Positions 25,332-34,106 of a DNA stretch of 64,000 nt are shown here, piece by piece. The stretch is taken from NCBI RefSeq assembly GCF_052324685.1, contig NW_027506876.1:248001-312000 (forward strand), read 5' to 3'. Numbering within the stretch: position 1 is the first letter of the stretch; each line of letters begins with the position of its first letter. Source of the stretch: Brachyhypopomus gauderio. Lineage: Eukaryota > Chordata > Actinopteri > Gymnotiformes > Hypopomidae. Made by a program: the position numbers and the translations under genes. The notes beneath the pieces were generated by a model that saw nothing but the letters and a program-made list of their open reading frames with translations, was not told the origin of the DNA and searched no databases.

Positions 25332-25404
25332 GTTTCTGTAGTGTAGTGGTCATCACGTTCGCCTAACACGCAAAAGGTCCCTGGTTCGATACCAGGCAGA
25401 AACA
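25332..25404 (+). tRNA. tRNA-Val(AAC), G41A
   Basis: Same anticodon-stem mismatch as the copy at 23086; followed by aagctt. Confidence 0.78.
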
Positions 25405-25843
25405 AGCTTCTTGATAGAATTACAAACACACCACTGCTGTTTAGTGGTTTGTTGCCAGTGTAAAGGCTATCAGGGAGCTCTTCCCTTTAGATCCTCAAAT
25501 TGAGCTGTCAGTCTCATGTGATCGATACAGGAATGTTTTAAATCGCCATGTACCTTGATAGCAGTACTAATGCAGCCGGTTCAATCAAAATGAAACTCAG
25601 TGGAAACGTACGTAGTGCTTTGTCATGTTGTCTCCCAACGTAGAAAACTCATGCTACTCGGTTGATTTGTAGACGTTTGTGTTATAAAGGGATCGAATGA
25701 TGTCAACATTTGGTGTTTGGATGTGAATGTTTTGTCTTAAAGCAGAGTAGACCTACTGCTTAGCCATTGTTGACATGATGACTTCCATGCTCTGATTGTA
25801 TGAGGAAACGCCCACGAGAGATGTGCCCATTCAGACAAGCAAG

Positions 25844-25916
25844 GTTTCTGTAGTGTAGTGGTCATCAAGTTCGCCGGACACGCTAAAGGTCCCTGGTTCG
25901 ATACCAGGCAGAAACA
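25844..25916 (+). tRNA. tRNA-Val-like, anticodon GAC, G33
   Basis: Same four changes as the copy at 23598. Confidence 0.65.
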
Positions 25917-26553
25917 TGCTTCTTGATAGAATTACAAACACACCACTGCTGTTTAGTGGTTTGTTGCCAGTGTAAAGGCTATCGGGGAGCTCTTCCCTTT
26001 AGATCCTCAAAGTGAGCTCTCAGTCTCATGTGATCGATACAGGAATGTTCTAAATCGCCATGTACCTTGATAGCAGTACTAATGCAATCGGTTCAATCAA
26101 AATGAAACTCAGTGGAAACGTGCCTAGTGCTTTGTCATGTTGTCTCCCAACGTAGAAAACTCATGCTACTTGGTTGATTTGTAGACGTTTGTGTTATAAA
26201 GGGATCGAATGATGTCAACATTTGGTGTTTGGATGTGAATGTTTTGTCTTAAAGCAGAGTAGACCTACTGCTTAGCAAGTGTTGATCGGTTCAATCAAAA
26301 TGAAACTCAGTGGAAATGTACCTAGTGCTTTGTCATGTTGTCTCCCAACGTAGAAAACTCATGCTACTCGGTTGATTTGTAGACGTTTGTGTTATAAAGG
26401 TATCGAATGAAGTCAACATTTGGTGTTTGGATGTGAATGTTTTGTCTTAAAGCAGAGTAGACCTACCGCTTAGCCATTGTTGACATGATGACTTCCATGC
26501 TCTGATTGTATGAGGAAACGCCCACGAGAGATGTGCCCATTCAGACAAGCAAG

Positions 26554-26626
26554 GTTTCTGTAGTGTAGTGGTCATCACGTTCGCCTAACACGCGAAAGGT
26601 CCCTGATTCGATACCAGGCAGAAACA
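26554..26626 (+). tRNA. tRNA-Val(AAC), G53A in B box
   Basis: First tRNA of the second 3980-bp block; counterpart of 22574. Confidence 0.78.
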
Positions 26627-27065
26627 TGCTTCTTGATAGAATTACAAACACACCACTGCTGTTTAGTAGTTTGTTGCCAGTGTAAAGGCTATCAGGGAGC
26701 TCTTCCCTTTAGATCCTCAAAGTGAGCTGTCAGTCTCATGTGATCGATACAGGAATGTTTTAAATCGCCATGTACCTTGATAGCAGTACTAATGCAGCCG
26801 GTTCAATCAAAATGAAACTCAGTGGAAACGTACGTAGTGCTTTGTCATGTTGTCTCCCAACGTAGAAAACTCATGCTACTCGGTTGATTTGTAGACGTTT
26901 GTGTTATAAAGGGATCGAATGATGTCAACATTTGGTGTTTGGATGTGAATGTTTTGTCTTAAAGCAGAGTAGACCTACTGCTTAGCCATTGTTGACATGA
27001 TGACTTCCATGCTCTGATTGTATGAGGAAACGCCCACGAGAGATGTGCCCATTCAGACAAGCAAG

Positions 27066-27138
27066 GTTTCTGTAGTGTAGTGGTCATCATGTTCGCCTAA
27101 CACGCAAAAGGTCCCTGGTTCGATACCAGGCAGAAACA
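27066..27138 (+). tRNA. tRNA-Val(AAC), G41A and C25U
   Basis: Counterpart of 23086, with an extra D-stem change (catcatg). Confidence 0.75.
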
Positions 27139-27577
27139 AGCTTCTTGATAGAATTACAAACACACCACTGCTGTTTAGTGGTTTGTTGCCAGTGTAAAGG
27201 CTATCAGGGAGCTCTTCCCTTTAGATCCTCAAATTGAGCTGTCAGTCTCATGTGATCGATACAGGAATGTTTTAAATCGCCATGTACCTTGATAGCAGTA
27301 CTAATGCAGCCGGTTCAATCAAAATGAAACTCAGTGGAAACGTACGTAGTGCTTTGTCATGTTGTCTCCCAACGTAGAAAACTCATGCTACTCGGTTGAT
27401 TTGTAGACGTTTGTGTTATAAAGGGATCGAATGATGTCAACATTTGGTGTTTGGATGTGAATGTTTTGTCTTAAAGCAGAGTAGACCTACTGCTTAGCCA
27501 TTGTTGACATGATGACTTCCATGCTCTGATTGTATGAGGAAACGCCCACGAGAGATGTGCCCATTCAGACAAGCAAG

Positions 27578-27650
27578 GTTTCTGTAGTGTAGTGGTCATC
27601 AAGTTCGCCGGACACGCTAAAGGTCCCTGGTTCGATACCAGGCAGAAACA
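27578..27650 (+). tRNA. tRNA-Val-like, anticodon GAC, G33
   Basis: Counterpart of 23598. Confidence 0.65.
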
Positions 27651-28089
27651 TGCTTCTTGATAGAATTACAAACACACCACTGCTGTTTAGTGGTTTGTTG
27701 CCAGTGTAAAGGCTATCAGGGAGCTCTTCCCTTTAGATCCTCAAAGTGAGCTCTCAGTCTCATGTGATCGATACAAGAATGTTCTAAATCGCCATGTACC
27801 TTGATAGCAGTACTAATGCAATCGGTTCAATCAAAATGAAACTCAGTGGAAACGTGCCTAGTGCTTTGTCATGTTGTCTCCCAACGTAAAAAACTCATGC
27901 TACTTGGTTGATTTGTAGACGTTTGTGTTATAAAGGGATCGAATGATGTCAACATTTGGTGTTTGGATGTGAATGTTTTGTCTTAAAGCAGAGTAGACCT
28001 ACTGCTTAGCCATTGTTGACATGATGACTTCCATGCTCTGATTGTATGAGGAAACGCCCACGAGAGATGTGCCCATTCAGACAAGCAAG

Positions 28090-28162
28090 GTTTCTGTAGT
28101 GTAGTGGTCATCACGTTCGCCGAACACGCTAAACGTCCCTGGTTCGATACCAGGCAGAAACA
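28090..28162 (+). tRNA. tRNA-Val(AAC), G33, G41U, G45C
   Basis: Counterpart of 24110. Confidence 0.68.
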
Positions 28163-28799
28163 TGCTTCTTGATAGAATTACAAACACACCACTGCTGTTT
28201 AGTGGTTTGTTGCCAGTGTAAAGGCTATCAGGGAGCTCTTCCCTTTAGATCCTCAAAGTGAGCTGTCAGTCTCATGTGATCGATACAGGAATGTTTTAAA
28301 TCGCCATGTACCTTGATAGCAGTACTAATGCAGCCGGTTCAATCAAAATGAAACTCAGTGGAAACGGACATAGTGCTTTGTCATGTTGTCTCCCAACGTA
28401 GAAAACTCATGCCACTTGGTTGATTTGTAGACGTTTGTGTTATAAAGGGATCGAATGATGTCAACATTTGGTGTTTGGATGTGAATGTTTTGTCTTAAAG
28501 CAGAGTAGACCTACTGCTTAGCAAGTGTTGATCGGTTCAATCAAAATGAAACTCAGTGGAAATGTACCTAGTGCTTTGTCATGTTGTCTCCCAACGTAGA
28601 AAACTCATGCTACTCGGTTGATTTGTAGACGTTTGTGTTATAAAGGTATCGAATGAAGTCAACATTTGGTGTTTGGATGTGAATGTTTTGTCTTAAAGCA
28701 GAGTAGACCTACCGCTTAGCCATTGTTGACATGATGACTTCCATGCTCTGATTGTATGAGGAAACGCCCACGAGAGATGTGCCCATTCAGACAAGCAAG

Positions 28800-28872
28800 G
28801 TTTCTGTAGTGTAGTGGTCATCACGTTCGCCTAACACGCGAAAGGTCCCTGATTCGATACCAGGCAGAAACA
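28800..28872 (+). tRNA. tRNA-Val(AAC), G53A in B box
   Basis: Counterpart of 24820. Confidence 0.78.
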
Positions 28873-29311
28873 TGCTTCTTGATAGAATTACAAACACACC
28901 ACTGCTGTTTAGTAGTTTGTTGCCAGTGTAAAGGCTATCAGGGAGCTCTTCCCTTTAGATCCTCAAAGTGAGCTGTCAGTCTCATGTGATCGATACAGGA
29001 ATGTTTTAAATCGCCATGTACCTTGATAGCAGTACTAATGCAGCCGGTTCAATCAAAATGAAACTCAGTGGAAACGTACGTAGTGCTTTGTCATGTTGTC
29101 TCCCAACGTAGAAAACTCATGCTACTCGGTTGATTTGTAGACGTTTGTGTTATAAAGGGATCGAATGATGTCAACATTTGGTGTTTGGATGTGAATGTTT
29201 TGTCTTAAAGCAGAGTAGACCTACTGCTTAGCCATTGTTGACATGATGACTTCCATGCTCTGATTGTATGAGGAAACGCCCACGAGAGATGTGCCCATTC
29301 AGACAAGCAAG

Positions 29312-29384
29312 GTTTCTGTAGTGTAGTGGTCATCACGTTCGCCTAACACGCAAAAGGTCCCTGGTTCGATACCAGGCAGAAACA
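29312..29384 (+). tRNA. tRNA-Val(AAC), G41A
   Basis: Counterpart of 25332. Confidence 0.78.
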
Positions 29385-29823
29385 AGCTTCTTGATAGAAT
29401 TACAAACACACCACTGCTGTTTAGTGGTTTGTTGCCAGTGTAAAGGCTATCAGGGAGCTCTTCCCTTTAGATCCTCAAATTGAGCTGTCAGTCTCATGTG
29501 ATCGATACAGGAATGTTTTAAATCGCCATGTACCTTGATAGCAGTACTAATGCAGCCGGTTCAATCAAAATGAAACTCAGTGGAAACGTACGTAGTGCTT
29601 TGTCATGTTGTCTCCCAACGTAGAAAACTCATGCTACTCGGTTGATTTGTAGACGTTTGTGTTATAAAGGGATCGAATGATGTCAACATTTGGTGTTTGG
29701 ATGTGAATGTTTTGTCTTAAAGCAGAGTAGACCTACTGCTTAGCCATTGTTGACATGATGACTTCCATGCTCTGATTGTATGAGGAAACGCCCACGAGAG
29801 ATGTGCCCATTCAGACAAGCAAG

Positions 29824-29896
29824 GTTTCTGTAGTGTAGTGGTCATCAAGTTCGCCGGACACGCTAAAGGTCCCTGGTTCGATACCAGGCAGAAACA
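29824..29896 (+). tRNA. tRNA-Val-like, anticodon GAC, G33
   Basis: Last tRNA before the LINE; counterpart of 25844. Confidence 0.65.
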
Positions 29897-30242
29897 TGCT
29901 TCTTGATAGAATTACAAACACACCACTGCTGTTTAGTGGTTTGTTGCCAGTGTAAAGGCTATCGGGGAGCTCTTCCCTTTAGATCCTCAAAGTGAGCTCT
30001 CAGTCTCATGTGATCGATACAGGAATGTTCTAAATCGCCATGTACCTTGATAGCAGTACTAATGCAATCGGTTCAATCAAAATGAAACTCAGTGGAAACG
30101 TGCCTAGTGCTTTGTCATGTTGTCTCCCAACGTAGAAAACTCATGCTACTTGGTTGATTTGTAGACGTTTGTGTTATAAAGGGATCGAATGATGTCAACA
30201 TTTGGTGTTTGGATGTGAATGTTTTGTCTTAAAGCAGAGTAG

Positions 30243-30247
30243 ACCTA
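30243..30247. repeat. LINE target-site duplication, left
   Basis: ACCTA; pairs with 56261-56265. Removing the LINE and one copy restores the array word gtagacctactgcttagcc. Confidence 0.8.
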
Positions 30248-30935
30248 TCAATCAATCAATCAAATTTTATTTATATAGCGCTTTTTACAACAGTTGTTGT
30301 CACAAAGCAGCTTTACAAGTGCCGAGTCCAAGCCCCCAGTGAGCAAGCCAAGGGCGACAGTGGCAAGGAAAAACTCCCTAGTTTTTTGCATGAGGAAGAA
30401 ACCTTGAGAGGAACCAAGACTCAGGGGGGGAACCCATCCTCCTCTGGCCGACACCGGTCACCATGACAACAACAACAACAATTTAGACAGAAAGAAGAGA
30501 AAGAAAATGAAAAATATGTAATAATGTCCATCATGATGTATGCATCCGGTTAGGCAGGAGGTGGCTGGCTCAGGATGGATCGCTGGTCTCCTCATCTCAT
30601 TATTCCTCAAACAGGCGGGCAGCCATGTGGAGAAATGAAACAGGGAAAATTAGCTCTGTATGAGGACATATACAGGACAGGTAAAATTATAAACATTTCC
30701 GGAGTGTGGCAGCAACTCCGGCATTTAGTTAAATTATTACAGCCTAGCTAAAAAGGCAGAACCAGAAGGTAACATAGGCTTGGGGGCATTCTGAGACAAT
30801 GGCATCCGTCCACTGCACTGTCAACAAACTTGAGTGACCACGAGCAGTGACAGGACGACAGCACCAGCGCCCCAGTCTACCATAAAACCCTTTGTCTATG
30901 AACCCCTGGATCTGTACTTTTATCTAAGGGGGATA
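30248..30935 (-). other. LINE 3' UTR and tail
   Basis: The 3' UTR carries features often seen at the end of fish LINEs: an AT-rich ttttatttatatagcgctt block at the end, an agcaagccaagggcgacagt block and a poor-C tract near 30425. The tail is four TCAA copies on the + strand (30248-30263). No open frame of note is present. Confidence 0.75.
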
Positions 30936-31086
30936 TTAATTATCAAACGCTAAACTAAATAAGTGGGTTTTCAACCTAGACTTAAAGATTGTGACTGTGT
31001 CGGAGTCCCGGACACATTTAGGAAGATTATTCCAAAGCTGGGGGGCCTTACAAGAAAAGGCTCTTCCCCCTGCTGTTACCTTATTA
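30936..31086 (-). pseudogene. C-terminal piece of the LINE ORF2
   Basis: On the - strand this piece reads VTAGGRAFSCKAPQLWNNLP, then a stretch ending KTHLFSLAFDN before a stop at 30936-30938. This is the usual end of L2/CR1-like ORF2 proteins. It continues the RT fragment in phase: LVPKI ends at the far side of the insertion and KVTAGG begins here. The intact LINE target therefore contained the insertion's TTA site inside its ORF. Confidence 0.82.
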
Positions 31087-31116
31087 GGGTTCACACACAT
31101 AGTGTGGGAAACCTAT
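31087..31116 (+). other. Head hairpin of nested element (type A example)
   Basis: gggttcacaca is followed within a few bases by its near-complement tgtgggaaacc, so the head can fold on itself. The other heads (gagcaccaaaggtgct; aagcactgaaggtgctgg) keep the fold with different bases. Confidence 0.6.
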
Positions 31117-31914
31117 TGTTATTGCTCGGATTTTTCTTTCTTATTATTAGGGCTCCGAGCACCAAAGGTGCTGGAGGCCTATTGTAATTGTTAGGATTTT
31201 TCTCCTTATTAGGGTTCACACACGTAGTGTGGGAAACCTATTGTTATTGTTAGGTTTTTTCTTCTTTCTTATTAGGGTTCACACACGTAGTGTGGGAAAC
31301 CTATTGTTATTGTTAGGTTTTTTCTTCTTTCTTATTATTATTATTATTTTTCTCCGCATAAAACGCATACTGCAGCCTAAACCGTAAGGCCCAGGAAGAC
31401 CAAACTTGGCAGACTGGTGTAGTCTGTTTGCGGGACCGTGCTAAAGTACAGAGACCCACATTGGCCTGATGGTGGCGCTATAGCGCAGCATTTTGCGTTT
31501 TGGTCCATATCTCCCACCCCGTAGGTCGTAGAAACAAAATTCCACTTCAGGTGCATTCCTTGGCTCCAGACAAACAAAAAAGCCTCAAGAACCATTAAGC
31601 TCCGCCTACTTAGATTTTTGCTAATTTGCACAATATGCAAAACCTACTTTTTCATACTAGTCCCTGGTTTTTCATCTGATCACCACAATCTTGGTGTCAA
31701 AATATTCACAAGAATCTCATTATCAAGGAACATCAACAAAACTGTGACATTGGTATACAGTCTGGTTGTCACATGTCAATCAATAGCTCTGAGGCGTGGC
31801 CAAATTGACTTCAGCAGCTATATCTCAGCAATGCTTTGACCTATCTTTATGAAAATTTATCAGTTGTTAGGGCACATGACTCAGAGGTCACAGGTCAAAG
31901 CTGGCCACGATTGT

Positions 31915-31928
31915 CCAATAGGGGGCGC
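31915..31928 (+). promoter_or_regulatory. Second CTCF-like motif class (example)
   Basis: CCAATAGGGGGCGC (one base off the 14-mer consensus) followed by tata. Further copies start at 33817, 37795, 39896, 42841, 45027, 46880 and 49860. Confidence 0.5.
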
Positions 31929-32065
31929 TATAACATGGGGAAATTTGTTTCTCAGAAACCATTAGTCACATCAAGCCCAAACTTTACAGGCATCATCAGG
32001 GGCCCAAGTGGTATCAAGGCACACAATGATGACCTCATCACTCAAAAAACATGGCCGCCATGAGC

Positions 32066-32093
32066 CAATTAATTTTTATTTGAATTAATTGGC
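32066..32093 (+). repeat. AATTAATT inverted repeat next to ATGGCCGCCAT
   Basis: ccaattaatt and aattaattgg form a 10-bp inverted repeat, directly after atggccgccatgag. Present in all type A bodies, with small changes in elements 5, 7, 8 and 10. Confidence 0.6.
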
Positions 32094-32190
32094 CATTTGA
32101 CAGACTTACCATGGGCCAATCAACATGAAACCTCATCACTGTGCATATCCCAGGACTATGTGTCATACTGTGCAGTGTTGAAACATTTGG

Positions 32191-32204
32191 CCACTAGGTG
32201 GCGC
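32191..32204 (+). promoter_or_regulatory. CTCF-like motif, element 4
   Basis: CCACTAGGTGGCGC fits CCASYAGRKGGCRS at all 14 positions. With flanks (TGG before, TA after) it matches 17 of 19 bases of the vertebrate consensus TGGCCACCAGGGGGCGCTA as I recall it. Confidence 0.6.
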
Positions 32205-32871
32205 TATTTGTGAAAATCATGCATAACTCCTCCAAATTTTCACTTAGGAACATGCAACTTGTTTCTTTTTATACCTTGCAGTAGACCTGACAACTTTGCA
32301 ATTACAAGTCCTATTAAAAAATGCATACTTTTGTCACATTCATCAATTGTTTGAAAATAGCTCTTTAAGAACTAGTCCTAGGAATTTGATCCAATGATGG
32401 CAAAAATGGCATAGGCATAATCTGTAGACACTGTAGTTAACTAAATATGGAAAAAATGTTGCATTTTTATTTGTCTGATTGGTCAATTTTTCCATTATAT
32501 CCTTCTGGCCATGCCATAAATGACCTTTATTGCTATAACTCATAAACCATGTAAGTGATCAACTCCCAATTTGAAAGGCTTTTATACACTGAGGTCCTTG
32601 TGAGGTAGGCCAAGTTTGGTTCAAATTGGCCTGTCGGAGGCGCTACAGTACCCAAAAACCTGAGAAATCATAAAAACTCACGCAGCAATCTTGTTATGCA
32701 GAATACAGACAAGTAATGGGGCTTGTATGATTCAGATCAATGAGGTCTATAACATTGCAATTACATCTCATAACAAAAAGTGCACTGCCTGACCAGAAAT
32801 GAACCTTTTAATTCACCAAAATGTCATTGCATTACTGAGATTAATGAGATATCAGTATGATAGTACTTGGG

Positions 32872-32884
32872 CTCCATCTAGTGG
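32872..32884 (-). promoter_or_regulatory. Reverse-strand CTCF-like motif class (example)
   Basis: On the - strand this reads CCACTAGATGGAG, one base off the consensus over 13. Further copies start at 34774, 38752, 43800, 44083, 45986 and 47831. Each body thus holds forward and reverse sites. Confidence 0.45.
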
Positions 32885-33217
32885 CCAAACACCGAAACTG
32901 ACTGAAAACAATTGCTCACATGAAACACCACACAAACGCACACAAAGCTGATCTCAGCATGTGATTTAGTTCTGTGATCTGAATCATTTTGCCAATACAC
33001 ATTATTTTGATCCTTTTGGGCCTTTAGTGCCTCAATTGAATTGAATGTTTTGTCACATTGATTTACTTATGCATTTTTTCCACTCAAACAGCTTCTATTC
33101 ACTTTTGGGTCTAAAGGACCTATTGGGCTTCTTTTTGCCTGTTGAGGCCAAGAGGCCAATTTGTTAGTCTAAAAGACCTTTTGGGCTTTTTTGCCTTTTT
33201 TTGTGTGAACCCGCCAA

Positions 33218-33236
33218 TCGCCGCTTGCGGCTATAT
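33218..33236 (+). other. Tail hairpin of nested element (example)
   Basis: gccgc-tt-gcggc followed by tatat is the 3' end of every complete tail here, for example before 33236, 35138, 37213, 39116, 42256, 46301, 48152, 49275, 51818 and 54385. A GC-rich hairpin a few bases from the 3' end is a Helitron/Helentron hallmark. Confidence 0.65.
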
Positions 33237-33526
33237 TTATTATTATTATTTTTCTCCGCATAAAACGCATACTGCAGCCTAAACCGTAAGGCCCAGGGAG
33301 ACCAAACTTGGCAGACTGGTGTAGTCTGTTTGCGGGACCGTGCTTAAGTACAGACATCCAAATTGGCCTGATGGTGGCGCTATAGCACAGCATTTTGCGT
33401 TTGGGTTCATATCTCCCACCCCGTAGGTCGTAGAAACAAAATTCCACTTCAGGTGCATTCCTTGGCTCCAGACAAACAAAAAAGCCTCAAGAACCATTAA
33501 GCTCCGCCTACTTAGATTTTTGCTAA

Positions 33527-33543
33527 TTTGCATAATATGCAAA
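33527..33543 (+). promoter_or_regulatory. Octamer-type palindrome (example)
   Basis: TTTGCATAATATGCAAA contains ATTTGCAT-like half sites in both directions, as bound by POU/Oct factors. It recurs in every body, about 20 bp after ctccgcctac or ctccgccc; element 4 and element 11 have a changed base. Confidence 0.45.
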
Positions 33544-34092
33544 ACCTACTTTTTCATACTAGTCCCTGGTTTTTCATCTGATCACCACAATCTTGGTGTC
33601 AAAATATTCACAAGAATCTCATTATCAAGGAACATCAACAAAACTGTGACATTGGTATACAGTCTGGTTGTCACATGTCAATCAATAGCTCTGAGGCGTG
33701 GCCAAATTGACTTCAGCAGCTATATCTCAGCAATGCTTTGACCTATCTTTATGAAAATTTATCAGTTGTTAGGGCACATGACTCAGAGGTCACAGGTCAA
33801 AGCTGGCCACGATTGTCCAATAGGGGGCGCTATAACATGGGGAAATTTGTTTCTCAGAAACCATTAGTCACATCAAGCCCAAACTTTACAGGCATCATCA
33901 GGGGCCCAAGTGGTATCAAGGCACACAATGATGACCTCATCACTCAAAAAACATGGCCGCCATGAGCCAATTAATTTTTATTTGAATTAATTGGCCATTT
34001 GACAGACTTACCATTGGCCAATCAACATGAAACCTCATCACTGTGCATATCCCAGGACTATGTGTCATACTGTGCAGTGTTGAAACATTTGG

Positions 34093-34106
34093 CCACTAGG
34101 TGGCGC
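34093..34106 (+). promoter_or_regulatory. CTCF-like motif, element 3
   Basis: Same 14-mer and flanks as the site at 32191. Confidence 0.6.

Larger units (their letters stand above)
22509..26488 (+). repeat. 3980-bp higher-order repeat, copy 1
   Basis: It contains seven tRNA units (starts 22574 to 25844) with a fixed order of variants: G53A, G41A, GAC anticodon, G41U, G53A, G41A, GAC. The same order recurs exactly 3980 bp later. This is the most diverged part of the array and lies next to the LINE insertion. Confidence 0.85.
1..30247 (+). repeat. Left block of tandem tRNA-Val(AAC) gene array
   Basis: Fifty-one complete tRNA-Val units lie head to tail. Distances between successive tRNA starts are only 512, 710 or 908 bp, that is a 512-bp unit plus none, one or two extra 198-bp modules; this block has 21 extra modules. 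Units differ by point changes, with essentially no indels apart from the module number. Outside the tRNAs I see no open frame or other gene. The block stops inside a module at the LINE insertion and continues at 56261, so the two blocks were once one array. Large tRNA arrays are known in fish genomes (for example zebrafish); whether this one is transcribed cannot be told from sequence. Confidence 0.95.
26489..30247 (+). repeat. 3980-bp higher-order repeat, copy 2 (cut by LINE)
   Basis: The seven tRNA starts 26554, 27066, 27578, 28090, 28800, 29312 and 29824 match copy 1 with the same defects. The last module is interrupted at 30247 by the LINE. Confidence 0.85.
31275..33236 (+). mobile_element. 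Nested element 4 (innermost, uninterrupted type A)
   Basis: This 1962-bp copy is complete from gggttcacacacgtag to gcggctatat and makes a good reference copy. Order of parts: head hairpin, T-rich and (TTA)n tract, cataaaacgcatactgcag, five CTCF-like motifs of varying quality, an octamer palindrome (one base changed here), an AATTAATT inverted repeat, and the tail hairpin. No long open frame is present. Confidence 0.75.

Noticed and set aside
1-30247. CRISPR array
   Set aside because: The units are long and nearly identical throughout, with no unique spacers; the repeated unit is a eukaryotic tRNA gene.
31081-31090. Telomere-like TTAGGG
   Set aside because: It occurs once per head, as TTA target plus the GGG start of the element, and never in tandem.
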